DNA of 64,000 nt, taken from assembly GCF_004136635.1 (NCBI RefSeq), contig NZ_NOIU01000001.1, forward strand, positions 558,001-622,000. Direction: 5' to 3'. The translations under genes were made by a program, and so were the position numbers. The stretch is from Rothia halotolerans. GTDB taxonomy: Bacteria > Actinomycetota > Actinomycetes > Actinomycetales > Micrococcaceae. Each line of letters starts with the position of its first letter. Within the stretch, counting starts at the first letter, position 1. Positions 54,430-62,510 of this stretch are shown piece after piece. The notes under the pieces are model-generated. The model saw nothing but the letters and a program-made list of their open reading frames with translations. It did not search any database and had not been told where the DNA came from.

Positions 54430-55317
54430 ATGACCAACTGGGTCTACCCCGCAGGCAGCGCCGCCGACGGCCCCTGGGACATCTCCCTGGGCGGGCACGA
54501 TTCATCGCTGACGGTCGAGGGCTGGGAGCACACCGGCCTGCGGACCGCGACGCTGGGCGGCGAGCCGCTGCGCCTCGACGCGGCCGAGGAGGAGCGCATC
54601 GTGATCCCCCTGACCGGCGACGTCACCGCGAGCGTCGACGGCGAGGCCTACGAGCTGGCGGGCCGCGCCTCGGTCTTCCACGGCCCCACCGACGTCCTCT
54701 ACACCGGCGTCGGCCGCGCCCTGGAGCTCTCCGGCCAGGAGGGCGTCCGGGTCGCCGTCGCGAGCGCCCCCGCCCGGCGGGAGCACCCCACCCGCCTGAT
54801 CCGCAAGGACGAGGCTCCGCTGGAGCTGCGCGGCGCGGGCAACTGCTCGCGCGAGGTCCGCAACTTCGGCACCCCGGACGCCCTGGAGGCCGACCGGTTC
54901 ATCGTGTGCGAGGTCCTCACCCCCGCCGGGAACTGGTCCTCCTACCCGCCGCACAAGCACGACGAGGAGAAGGACGGCGAGACCCGGCTTGAGGAGATCT
55001 ACTACTTCGAGACCCGGACCACTCCCGACGCCCCCGCCGAGGCCGTCGACGCGATCGGCTACCAGCGCGTCTACGCCTCCGACGAGCGGGAGATCGACGT
55101 CAACGCCGAGGTGCGCACGGGCGACGTCGTGCTGGTCCCCTACGGCTGGCACGGGCCGGCCATGGCCCCTCCCGGCTACGACCTGTACTACCTCAACGTG
55201 ATGGCGGGGCCGGGCCCCGTCCGCAAGTGGCTCATCAGCGACGACCCCCACCACGGCTGGGTCCGCCAGCAGTGGGAGGGCCAGGACGTCGACTCCCGCC
55301 TGCCCTTCGGAGGCTAG
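54430..55317 (+). CDS. iolB: 5-deoxy-glucuronate isomerase
   Basis: The 295-residue bicupin has PPHKHDEEKDGETRLEEIYYF (metal-binding His and Glu residues within HKHDEE and EEIYYF), and a final cupin segment GYDLYYLNVMAGP, typical of IolB. It converts 5-deoxy-glucuronate to 2-deoxy-5-keto-gluconate in inositol breakdown. GAAAGG lies before the ATG. It is followed after eight bases by a TauE/SafE-type gene. Confidence 0.93.
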   Translation: MTNWVYPAGSAADGPWDISLGGHDSSLTVEGWEHTGLRTATLGGEPLRLDAAEEERIVIPLTGDVTASVDGEAYELAGRASVFHGPTDVLYTGVGRALELSGQEGVRVAVASAPARREHPTRLIRKDEAPLELRGAGNCSREVRNFGTPDALEADRFIVCEVLTPAGNWSSYPPHKHDEEKDGETRLEEIYYFETRTTPDAPAEAVDAIGYQRVYASDEREIDVNAEVRTGDVVLVPYGWHGPAMAPPGYDLYYLNVMAGPGPVRKWLISDDPHHGWVRQQWEGQDVDSRLPFGG

Positions 55318-55325
55318 GGGCGAGG

Positions 55326-56099
55326 ATGCTGGCCGACGTCGCGCCCGCCGCGTGGGCGCTGCTCGCGGTGGCGGCGGTGCTGGTGGGGGTCTCCAAGACC
55401 GCCCTGCCGGGGGTCAACACCCTCTCCATCGCCGCCTTCGCCGCGGTCCTGCCCGCCCGGGAGTCCACCGGCGCGCTGCTGATCCTGCTGCTGGTGGGGG
55501 ACGCCTTCGCGATGTGGTCCTACCGCCGGCACGCGCACTGGCCGACGCTGCTGCGCCTGGCGCCCTCCGTGCTGGCCGGACTCGCGCTGGGCGCGGTCTT
55601 CCTGGCCCTGGCCGACGACGCCTGGGTGCGCCGCGTCATCGGCGTCCTGCTGGTGATGCTGGTCGGCTTCACGCTGTGGCAGCGCCGCCCGCGGCGCCGG
55701 GGAGCCGCCGGGGACGGGACCGATCCGGGCGGCGGCGTGCGCACCGCCTCCCGACTGAGCTCCACGGGCTACGGCTCGCTCGGCGGGTTCACCACCATGG
55801 TGGCCAATGCCGGCGGGCCGGTCATGTCCATGTACTTCCTCTCCGCGAGGTTCCCCGTCCACGCCTTCCTCGGCACGGCCGCGTGGTTCTTCGCGACCCT
55901 GAACCTACTCAAGCTGCCGGTATCCATCGGGCTGGGGCTGGTCAGCGCCCACACCCTGGTGCTCGACCTGGTGCTGGTGCCCGCCGTGATCATCGGCGCC
56001 CTCGCCGGCCGCTGGCTCGCCGACCGCATCCGGCAGCAGGTATTCGACCGCGCGATCGTCGTGCTCACGCTCCTGGGGGCCGTCTACCTGCTCCTCTAG
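55326..56099 (+). CDS. TSUP-family (TauE/SafE) transporter
   Basis: The 257-residue membrane protein has about eight helices, LVGVSKTALPGVNTLSIAAFA at the start and a central GFTTMVANAGGPVMSMY, both typical of TSUP proteins, which move sulfoacetate, sulfite or other organic anions. The ATG at 55326 follows the iolB stop by eight bases with GGAGG in the iolB end, so it belongs to the iolB operon. Its substrate here is unknown; a role in organic acid export is possible. Confidence 0.85.
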   Translation: MLADVAPAAWALLAVAAVLVGVSKTALPGVNTLSIAAFAAVLPARESTGALLILLLVGDAFAMWSYRRHAHWPTLLRLAPSVLAGLALGAVFLALADDAWVRRVIGVLLVMLVGFTLWQRRPRRRGAAGDGTDPGGGVRTASRLSSTGYGSLGGFTTMVANAGGPVMSMYFLSARFPVHAFLGTAAWFFATLNLLKLPVSIGLGLVSAHTLVLDLVLVPAVIIGALAGRWLADRIRQQVFDRAIVVLTLLGAVYLLL

Positions 56100-56237
56100 C
56101 CCGCGCCCGGCCCGGCCACGGGTCGGCGGGGACCCCGAGAGGGCGGGCCGGGGCCGGCAGGACGCCCCACGGGGGTCACGGCGGCGACCCGGCCACGCTG
56201 CACCCGGGGAACCATCTGGCGAGACACCGACCCAGGG

Positions 56238-56285
56238 TTGACGCGGATCACACCACCTCCGGATAATTGTCCTTACATACTGTCA
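56238..56285 (+). promoter_or_regulatory. Strong promoter with candidate GntR operator
   Basis: TTGACG (56238-56243) and GATAAT (56262-56267) are 18 bases apart. TGTCCTTACATACTGTCA (56268-56285) covers the transcript start and shares TGTCCTxACA with the gntR promoter. A bound repressor would stop initiation. Confidence 0.55.
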
Positions 56286-56304
56286 TTCAGTTCAAGGAGG
56301 AACG

Positions 56305-57513
56305 TTGGTCGAGACCCCACTGTCCGTAGCAGTCATCGGAGCGGGAATGGCCGGGCGCGCGCACGCGTACGGATACCGCCAGGCCGGCTCGGTCTACGAG
56401 TCGGACTTCCCGCAGATCCGCCTGGCCGCCGTGGCCGACGCCAACGTCCCCCTGGGCGAGGACACGGCCCGCCGCTACGGCTTCGAGCGCACCTACTCGG
56501 ACTGGCGCCAGGTCGCGGAGGATCCGGAGATCGACGCCGTGAGCATCGTCGTCGGCAACGCCCTGCACCTGCCCATCGCCCGCGGCCTGCTCGAGGCCGG
56601 CAAGCACATCCTGTGCGAGAAGCCCCTGGCCGGGACCCTCGAGGACGCCCAGGCGATGGTCGAGCTCGAGCGCGAGTACGGCCAGAGGACCGACGCGCAG
56701 GGCCGCCCGCTGATCACCTCGGTGGGCTACACCGTGCGGCGCATGCCCGCCCTGAACGCCATCAAGGCCAAGGTGGACAGCGGCGAGTTCGGCCCCGTCA
56801 CCAACTTCATCTCGACCTACCTGTGCGACTACTCCTGCGACGAGCGCGCGCCGATGTCCTGGCGCTACAAGGGCGGTCCCGGCTCGGGCGCGCTCGGCGA
56901 TCTGGGCTCCCACGTCCTGGACACCGGCGAGCAGATCAACGGCCCCGTCACGGCCGTGCGCGGGGCCTTCATGGACACCATCACCAAGGAGCGCCCGCTG
57001 CCGCTGGGCGCCGTCGTCGGGCATCAGCACGTCGAGGTCTCGGACGAGGTAGAGCCGGTCGAGAACGAGGACTTCCTGACTTTCACCTGCAGCTTCGCCA
57101 ACGGCGCGGTGGGCACCTACACGATCTCGCGGGTGGCCTTCGGGACGCCCAACTCGCAGACCTACCACGTGGTGGGCCCCAGGGCGCAGGCGGCCTTCGA
57201 CATCACCAAGCCCGCCGAGTTCATGTACGACGACGCCCAGGCCAGCGCCGAGACCCGGGGCCAGCGCCGCGTGCTCGTCAACCCGGAGACGCCGCTGTTC
57301 GCGAACTCCTGCGCGATGGATGCCCCCGGCATCGGCTACAACTACAACGACAACTTCGCGATCCAGGCCCGGGCGTTCCTCGGCCAGGTCGCCGGCGTCG
57401 AGACCGGGCTGCAGCCGTGCGCCGGGTTCGCCGACGGGCTGCATACGCTGCAGGTCATCGAGGCGATCGCCCAGTCCGCTGAGCGCGACGGCGCCGAGGT
57501 CCGCGTGGCCTGA
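56305..57513 (+). CDS. Gfo/Idh/MocA-family oxidoreductase
   Basis: The 402-residue protein has the Rossmann motif VAVIGAGMAGRAHA at its N-terminus, the EKP motif ILCEKPLAG with the catalytic Lys, and a C-terminal substrate domain (GALGDLGSHVLDTGEQ). It oxidises or epimerises a cyclitol or sugar with NAD(P). Near iol genes and behind an inositol-type promoter it probably acts on myo- or scyllo-inositol or a relative. The TTG start at 56305 is supported by AAGGAGG seven bases upstream. Confidence 0.88.
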   Translation: MVETPLSVAVIGAGMAGRAHAYGYRQAGSVYESDFPQIRLAAVADANVPLGEDTARRYGFERTYSDWRQVAEDPEIDAVSIVVGNALHLPIARGLLEAGKHILCEKPLAGTLEDAQAMVELEREYGQRTDAQGRPLITSVGYTVRRMPALNAIKAKVDSGEFGPVTNFISTYLCDYSCDERAPMSWRYKGGPGSGALGDLGSHVLDTGEQINGPVTAVRGAFMDTITKERPLPLGAVVGHQHVEVSDEVEPVENEDFLTFTCSFANGAVGTYTISRVAFGTPNSQTYHVVGPRAQAAFDITKPAEFMYDDAQASAETRGQRRVLVNPETPLFANSCAMDAPGIGYNYNDNFAIQARAFLGQVAGVETGLQPCAGFADGLHTLQVIEAIAQSAERDGAEVRVA

Positions 57514-57755
57514 TCCGCGCCCGGCAGGTGCGGGAGGGAGCTCTCGCACCGGCTCCGACCCCGGCGGAGGGCGCCTGCTCCAGGCTCTCCGCCGGGGGCC
57601 TTCCGCGCCCGGCGAATCTTCCTGCGCCGACGCGGCCGCTCGTCCACAGATCCTCCGGGGCCCGGACGCGCGAGGGCCGGGTGGACTAGCGTGGGACCCA
57701 CGGACACAGCGGCCGGGCCGTCCGTCCCGGCCCATCACGGCAGGAAGGACCCGCC

Positions 57756-58796
57756 ATGAAGATCACCGTCATCGGGGCAGGCGGCATCGGCAGGATGCAC
57801 GCCGCCCACCTGATGTCCACGCCCGGCCTGACCCACGTCGAGCTCGTGGGCCGGGACCCGGACCGGCTCGCGCACTCCGCGGAGGCCGTGCGGGAGCGGG
57901 CCGGGGCCGAGGCCGCCGCGGAGGTGGACCTGAGCACCACCACCGACCTGGAGGGCGCGCTCGAGGTCACCGACGGCGTCGTCATCGCCACTCCGGGCCG
58001 CGCGCACCCGGGTCTGGTGGTCGAGGCCGTGCGCCGCGGTCTGCCCGCCTTCGTCGAGAAGCCCCTCGCCCTGACCGCCGACGACTACCTCCGCCTGCTC
58101 CGCGAGGTCGAGTCCGCGGGCGCCGACGAGCGGGTCATGGTCGGCTTCCACCGCCGCCACAGCCAGGAGCACCGCACGCTCAAGGGCCTGCTCGACGCCG
58201 AGCGGGCCGGCACCCTGCGCTCCGTCCACGCCGTCAACGCCGACCGCCGGATCGCCAGCCCGGAGGCACTCGGCGAGTCCGGCGGGCTCTGGCTGGACCT
58301 GATGATGCACGACTTCGACGCCGTCCCCTGGCTGGTCTCCGAGCGGGTGGAGCGCGTCTACGCCGCCGGCGGCGCCCTGGAGGACCGGGCGCACGCCGAG
58401 CACGGCCAGATCGACACCGCCCACGCCGTGCTGCACTTCGGCTCCGGGCTGGTGGCGACGCTGGTCGGGATCCGCGGCAACGCCAGTGGCCAGGACGTGC
58501 GCACCGTGGTCCACGGCAGCCGCGCCACCTACTCCGTCGGCGAGACCGAGGGCCTCGCCGTCTCCCACATCGACCAGGAGGGCGGGATCCACTCCCCCGG
58601 CACGGTGTACGAGGGCTACCAGGAGCGCTTCGAGCCGGCCTTCGTGCGCGAGATGCAGGAGTTCGTGGAGCTGGTCACGGGGCAGGGGCGCAACGCGAGC
58701 CCGCCCTCCTCGGGCCTGCACGCCTTCGAGATCGCGCTCGCGGCTCAGCGCTCCGCGGAGACGGGACAGCCGGAGAACGTCGAGCCGCTGCGCTGA
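57756..58796 (+). CDS. Gfo/Idh/MocA-family oxidoreductase
   Basis: The 346-residue protein has KITVIGAGGIGRMHAAHL, AFVEKPLALT with the catalytic Lys, and LWLDLMMHDFDAVPWL, whose MMHDFD carries the usual His-Asp of the active site. It is closer to IolG/Idh-type inositol dehydrogenases than the 402-residue paralogue just upstream. It has its own ATG with AGGA about ten bases before it and 240 bases from the previous gene. The substrate is probably an inositol isomer or derivative. Confidence 0.87.
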   Translation: MKITVIGAGGIGRMHAAHLMSTPGLTHVELVGRDPDRLAHSAEAVRERAGAEAAAEVDLSTTTDLEGALEVTDGVVIATPGRAHPGLVVEAVRRGLPAFVEKPLALTADDYLRLLREVESAGADERVMVGFHRRHSQEHRTLKGLLDAERAGTLRSVHAVNADRRIASPEALGESGGLWLDLMMHDFDAVPWLVSERVERVYAAGGALEDRAHAEHGQIDTAHAVLHFGSGLVATLVGIRGNASGQDVRTVVHGSRATYSVGETEGLAVSHIDQEGGIHSPGTVYEGYQERFEPAFVREMQEFVELVTGQGRNASPPSSGLHAFEIALAAQRSAETGQPENVEPLR

Positions 58797-58890
58797 GCGC
58801 ACGACATCGTGCGGGGCCCTAGCGGTGCGGAGGGCCGCGCCCCCGCCCACCTGCGGCCGGGGGTGCGGCACCCACCCCCGACCTCCCGGC

Positions 58891-59082
58891 CTAGTTCTCG
58901 GTGTCCGGCTCCCGGCCCTTCTCGTCGGTCAGCGCGCCCACGCCCTCGTCGGCGGGCTCGGTGGCGTCCGGCCGCCGGGCCTCACGCTGCTCCTCCTCGG
59001 CGGACATGCCGATCCTCGACTCCGCCTCGTCCGGCTCGCGCCGGCCGGCGTTCCTCCGGTCCTCATGCTGGTCCGCAGCCAC
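58891..59082 (-). CDS. Small acidic hydrophilic protein of unknown function
   Basis: A GTG at 59082 with AGGAGG eight bases upstream encodes 63 residues dominated by Glu, Asp, Arg and Ala (for example GMSAEEEQREARRPDATEPA), with no hydrophobic core, and ends DTEN. It is probably disordered. It lies alone between the second dehydrogenase gene and the terminator of the iol block. The good ribosome site is the main reason to call it. The rest of the stretch to 59332 shows no other feature. Confidence 0.55.
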   Translation of the reverse strand: MAADQHEDRRNAGRREPDEAESRIGMSAEEEQREARRPDATEPADEGVGALTDEKGREPDTEN

Positions 59083-59332
59083 GGTCTCCACCTCCTGGGG
59101 CGCCCCGCCTCCGCCCGGGAGGGCGGCACGGACGACGCCGTATCGATAACCTCCAGCCAAGCACAGGCGCCGCCGCTCGCGCCAGACCCACGGGGGGCAC
59201 CAGTCGGTGCGGGCAGGCGGGCCAGCCGATCCCGGGGACACGAATGAACGGCGCAGAGAACGCGCGAGGCCGTCCCCGGGAACGTGAAAGAACAGCCGCG
59301 GGCACGCGCAAGCCCGACCTCGGGTACGCGAA

Positions 59333-59377
59333 AGGGCGGCTCCCCGACGACGTCGCACGTCGTCAGGGAGCCGCCCT
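59333..59377 (-). terminator. Terminator hairpin of the minus-strand iol block
   Basis: A 12-base stem (59333-59344 with 59366-59377) encloses an 8-base stem (59346-59353 with 59357-59364). On the minus strand it is followed by TTTCG. It lies 22 bases past the stop of the IolH-like gene. Confidence 0.8.
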
Positions 59378-59399
59378 CAGCCGGGTAGCCGGCTCGCGC

Positions 59400-60278
59400 T
59401 CAGCCCTTGCGGGCCGCGCTCACGCGCTCCTGCATGGTGCGCAGCTGGTAGCGGGAGACCTCGTCGGCGTTCTCGTTCTCGCCGAAGACGCTGGAGACCA
59501 GCACCGTGTCGGGCGAGTCGAGGAAGCCGACCTCGGCGAGGCCGCCGAAGAACTCGTCCCAGTCGACGTCGCCGTCGCCCACCTTCAGGTGCTGGTGCAC
59601 GCGCGCCGGGCTGCCGGGAGGGTTGGTGATGTACCGCAGTCCGTTGGAGCGGTGGTGGTCCATCGTGTCGGCCACGTGCGCCACGCGGATGCGGTCGCCC
59701 ACGGTCCGCATGATGTCCAGCGGCTTCTCCTGCATGTGGAAGGAGTGGCAGGAGACGTACACGAACCCGAGGTTCTTGGAGTTGGCCCCGCGGATGACCC
59801 GCCAGGCCTCCAGGCCGTTCTCCACGAAGTCGTCCGGGTGCGGGTCGATCGCCACGTGGATGCCCTCGCGCTCGATGATCGGCAGCAGCTCCTCCATCGA
59901 GCGGTAGAAGGCGCGCTCCGACTCCTCGGCGAGCTCGGGGCGGCCGGAGAACTCGGTGTTCATCTGCTGCACGCCGAGGTCCACGGCGATCTGGATCGCG
60001 CGCTTCCAGTTGCGGACCGCTGCCTCGCGGGCGTCGGGGTCCGGCGAGGACCAGCGCAGCACGGGAAGGATCGAGGCGATCTCGACGCCGGCGTCCTTGC
60101 AGGCCTTCCCCAGGTCCGCGACGAGGTCGTCGTCGGCCTTGGGGTGGTTGAAGAACGGGATGAAGTCCGGGTGCGGGGTCATCTGGAAGTAGTCGTACCC
60201 GAGGTCCTTGACCAGCCGCGGGAACTCCAGCAGCGAGTGGGTGCGGTGGAAGGGGGTGGGGTCCAAGGCGATTTTCAT
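59400..60278 (-). CDS. iolH: Sugar phosphate isomerase/epimerase, IolH-like
   Basis: The 292-residue TIM-barrel protein of the AP-endonuclease-2 fold opens MKIALDPTPFHRTHSLLEF and has DFIPFFNHP and the metal-ligand region AIDPHPDDFVENG. The opening and DFxPFF segment match Bacillus IolH, a protein of the inositol operon whose exact reaction is unsettled. It ends the minus-strand iol block, just before the terminator, 51 bases after iolG. GAGGAGCCACC lies before the ATG. Confidence 0.78.
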   Translation of the reverse strand: MKIALDPTPFHRTHSLLEFPRLVKDLGYDYFQMTPHPDFIPFFNHPKADDDLVADLGKACKDAGVEIASILPVLRWSSPDPDAREAAVRNWKRAIQIAVDLGVQQMNTEFSGRPELAEESERAFYRSMEELLPIIEREGIHVAIDPHPDDFVENGLEAWRVIRGANSKNLGFVYVSCHSFHMQEKPLDIMRTVGDRIRVAHVADTMDHHRSNGLRYITNPPGSPARVHQHLKVGDGDVDWDEFFGGLAEVGFLDSPDTVLVSSVFGENENADEVSRYQLRTMQERVSAARKG

Positions 60279-60329
60279 GGTGGCTCCTCGAGAGGTTCGG
60301 GGCGGGAGGGAGACGGCGCGGCGCCGGTC

Positions 60330-61307
60330 CTACCGGTACAGCTCGGGCTTCTCCTGAAGGGAGACCGGGTAGCTCCGGCCGAGGTCCTCCACGGCCTTCA
60401 GCCCGGCCTCGCAGCACGCGGCGGCGGCGTAGCCGTCCCACGCGTCGGGGCCGGCGAGCTCGCCGGCCAGGCAGGCGTCGATCCACTCCTGGACCTCGGC
60501 GTCGTAGGCGTCCAGGAAGCGCTCCTCGAAGCCGGGGGTGACGACGTCGACCCCTTCCTGCAGGTGGGCGTCCTCGAAGCTGGCGCGGGTGGTCACGGCG
60601 TAGCCGAACTGCGAGGTGACGTGGGTGTTGACCGTGATCCGGACCCCGGACTCGGTCTCCATCTGGATCTGGGCCGGGTCCATCAGGCCCTTCTTGGCGT
60701 GCTTCGAGCGCCGGCCGCCGGCCACCCGCACCGAGACGATCTCCTCGCCGCTCAGGAAGCGCATGCCGTCGAACTCGTGGACCACGGTGTCGTCGATCAG
60801 GTTCCTGCCCGTGTAGGCGTCGGGGACCTCCGGGTTGATGTGCTCGCAGTCCAGGGCCAGCAGCTCGCCGTGCTCCCCGGACTCCACGGCGGCGCGCACG
60901 GCGCGGTATCCGGCGTCGAAGCGGCGCATGAAGCCCACCTGGATGAGCCTGCGGCCGGCCGCGGCCTCCGCCTGCACGACCCGCCACGCCGACTCCGAGT
61001 CGGGCGTCAGCGGCTTCTCGCACAGGATCGGCAGCCCCGCCGTCAGGGTGGGCAGGAGGACCTGCTCGTGGAGGAAGCCCGGCGTGGCGACCAGCACCGC
61101 GTCCACCTCGCCCGATTCGATGGCCTCGGTGAAGTCGGTGTAGACCTTCGCGCCCTCGATGCCGTCGATGGCGGCCCGGGCCTTCGGCTCGTCGATGTCG
61201 ACGATCGCGGTGATGCGGGCCCGCTCCATGCGGCGGCGGATCCGCTCGATGTGGTCGGATCCCATGCGGCCGGCGCCGACGACGGCGATGCGCAGTTCCT
61301 GAGTCAT
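60330..61307 (-). CDS. iolG: Inositol 2-dehydrogenase-like (Gfo/Idh/MocA)
   Basis: The 325-residue protein has IAVVGAGRMGSDHIERI, ILCEKPLTPD with the catalytic Lys, VGFMRRFDAGY and DDTVVHEFD, the pattern of IolG enzymes that oxidise myo-inositol to 2-keto-myo-inositol with NAD. Third dehydrogenase of this family in 5 kb. It lies between iolE and iolH in a minus-strand block, with AGGAAA before the ATG at 61307. Confidence 0.88.
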   Translation of the reverse strand: MTQELRIAVVGAGRMGSDHIERIRRRMERARITAIVDIDEPKARAAIDGIEGAKVYTDFTEAIESGEVDAVLVATPGFLHEQVLLPTLTAGLPILCEKPLTPDSESAWRVVQAEAAAGRRLIQVGFMRRFDAGYRAVRAAVESGEHGELLALDCEHINPEVPDAYTGRNLIDDTVVHEFDGMRFLSGEEIVSVRVAGGRRSKHAKKGLMDPAQIQMETESGVRITVNTHVTSQFGYAVTTRASFEDAHLQEGVDVVTPGFEERFLDAYDAEVQEWIDACLAGELAGPDAWDGYAAAACCEAGLKAVEDLGRSYPVSLQEKPELYR

Positions 61308-61342
61308 TGGTGAGTTTCCTTCCGGGTGGCCTGGGGAGGCGG

Positions 61343-62257
61343 TTAGGCGGGGACGGTGCGGGAGCCGCAGCTGAGCAGGTGCTTGCGGGTGCGGGTCGCG
61401 ATGGGCAGCGGGACGTCGAAGTCGCCGACCGGGTACATGTCCTGCTCGACGATGCCGAACAGCGGACGGTCCAGCTTCTCGGCGGCCTCGATGACCAGGC
61501 GCAGGTCCGGCAGGCCGTGCGGCGGCTCGATGGTCACGCCCTCGGCGGTGGCGCGGCCGAAGTCCCAGTCGTTCCTGCGCACCTCGGCGAGCACGTCGGG
61601 GTTGATCTGCTTGAGGTGGAGGTAGCCGATCCGCTCGGGGTACCGCTCGATCAGCGCGACCGAGTCGGCACCGCCGAACTCGGCGTGTCCGGTGTCCAGG
61701 CACAGGGTGGTGTACTTCGGATCGGTCATGGCCAGGAACCTCTCGATCTGGTCCATGGTCTCCACGTGGGTGTCCGCGTGGGAGTGGAACTGCTGGTACA
61801 GCCCGAACTCCTCCTGCAGCACCCGGCCCAGGCGGTCGTGGCCGCTGGCGAGCTCCTCCCACTGGCGCTCCTCGAGCGTGCGGGGCTCCATCTCCTTGCC
61901 GGTCTTGTCGTCCCGCCACTGGGCGGGGATGACGACGACGTGCTTGCCGTCCATCGCCGCCGTCAGCTCGGCGACCCTCCGCGCCGGCTCCCAGGCCAGG
62001 TCCCACTGCTCGTGGCCGCGGTGGAAGGCGGTGAAGACCGTGCCCGCGCTGACCTTCAGGTCGCGCTCCTTGAGCTCCTTCGCCAGGGTCTGCGGATCGC
62101 TCGGCAGGTAGCCGTAGGGCCCCAGCTCGATCCACTTGTACCCCGCCTCGGCGACCTCGTCGAGGAAGCGCTGCCAGGGGGTCTGCTTCTCGTCCTCGGG
62201 GAACCACACTCCCCAGGAGTCGGGGGCCGTCCCGATGATGAGCTTGTTCTCGGTCAT
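61343..62257 (-). CDS. iolE: Inosose dehydratase-like protein (IolE)
   Basis: The 304-residue TIM-barrel protein begins IIGTAPDSWGVWFPEDEKQ, the IolE signature, and has LCLDTGHAEFGGAD and IGYLHLKQINPDVL with metal ligands. IolE removes water from 2-keto-myo-inositol. It starts at ATG 62257 with GAGGAAAG upstream, and iolG follows after 35 bases. The 253 bases up to the mmsA stop are GC-rich and hold only its leader. Confidence 0.9.
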   Translation of the reverse strand: MTENKLIIGTAPDSWGVWFPEDEKQTPWQRFLDEVAEAGYKWIELGPYGYLPSDPQTLAKELKERDLKVSAGTVFTAFHRGHEQWDLAWEPARRVAELTAAMDGKHVVVIPAQWRDDKTGKEMEPRTLEERQWEELASGHDRLGRVLQEEFGLYQQFHSHADTHVETMDQIERFLAMTDPKYTTLCLDTGHAEFGGADSVALIERYPERIGYLHLKQINPDVLAEVRRNDWDFGRATAEGVTIEPPHGLPDLRLVIEAAEKLDRPLFGIVEQDMYPVGDFDVPLPIATRTRKHLLSCGSRTVPA

Positions 62258-62510
62258 GTGCTGTTCGCTTTCCTCGTCGAAAGGTCTGGGATGGGGCGGT
62301 GGGGCGCGGGCGGGCGGCGGAGGCGGGAGTCGCGGTGCCGCCCGCCCGTGCCCAGAGCCCTGGGAGCCGGCCCGGAGGGGCGGGGCCTGAGGGCCTGGGT
62401 CCGTCCGCGCCGGCCCCACCCGGCACGGACGGCGCCCCGGGACGGGCACGGGTCCGAGGACGGGTGCGGGCCCGGGGTGCGCGGAGGCCGGGCGGGGCCG
62501 GCGTCGTCCG

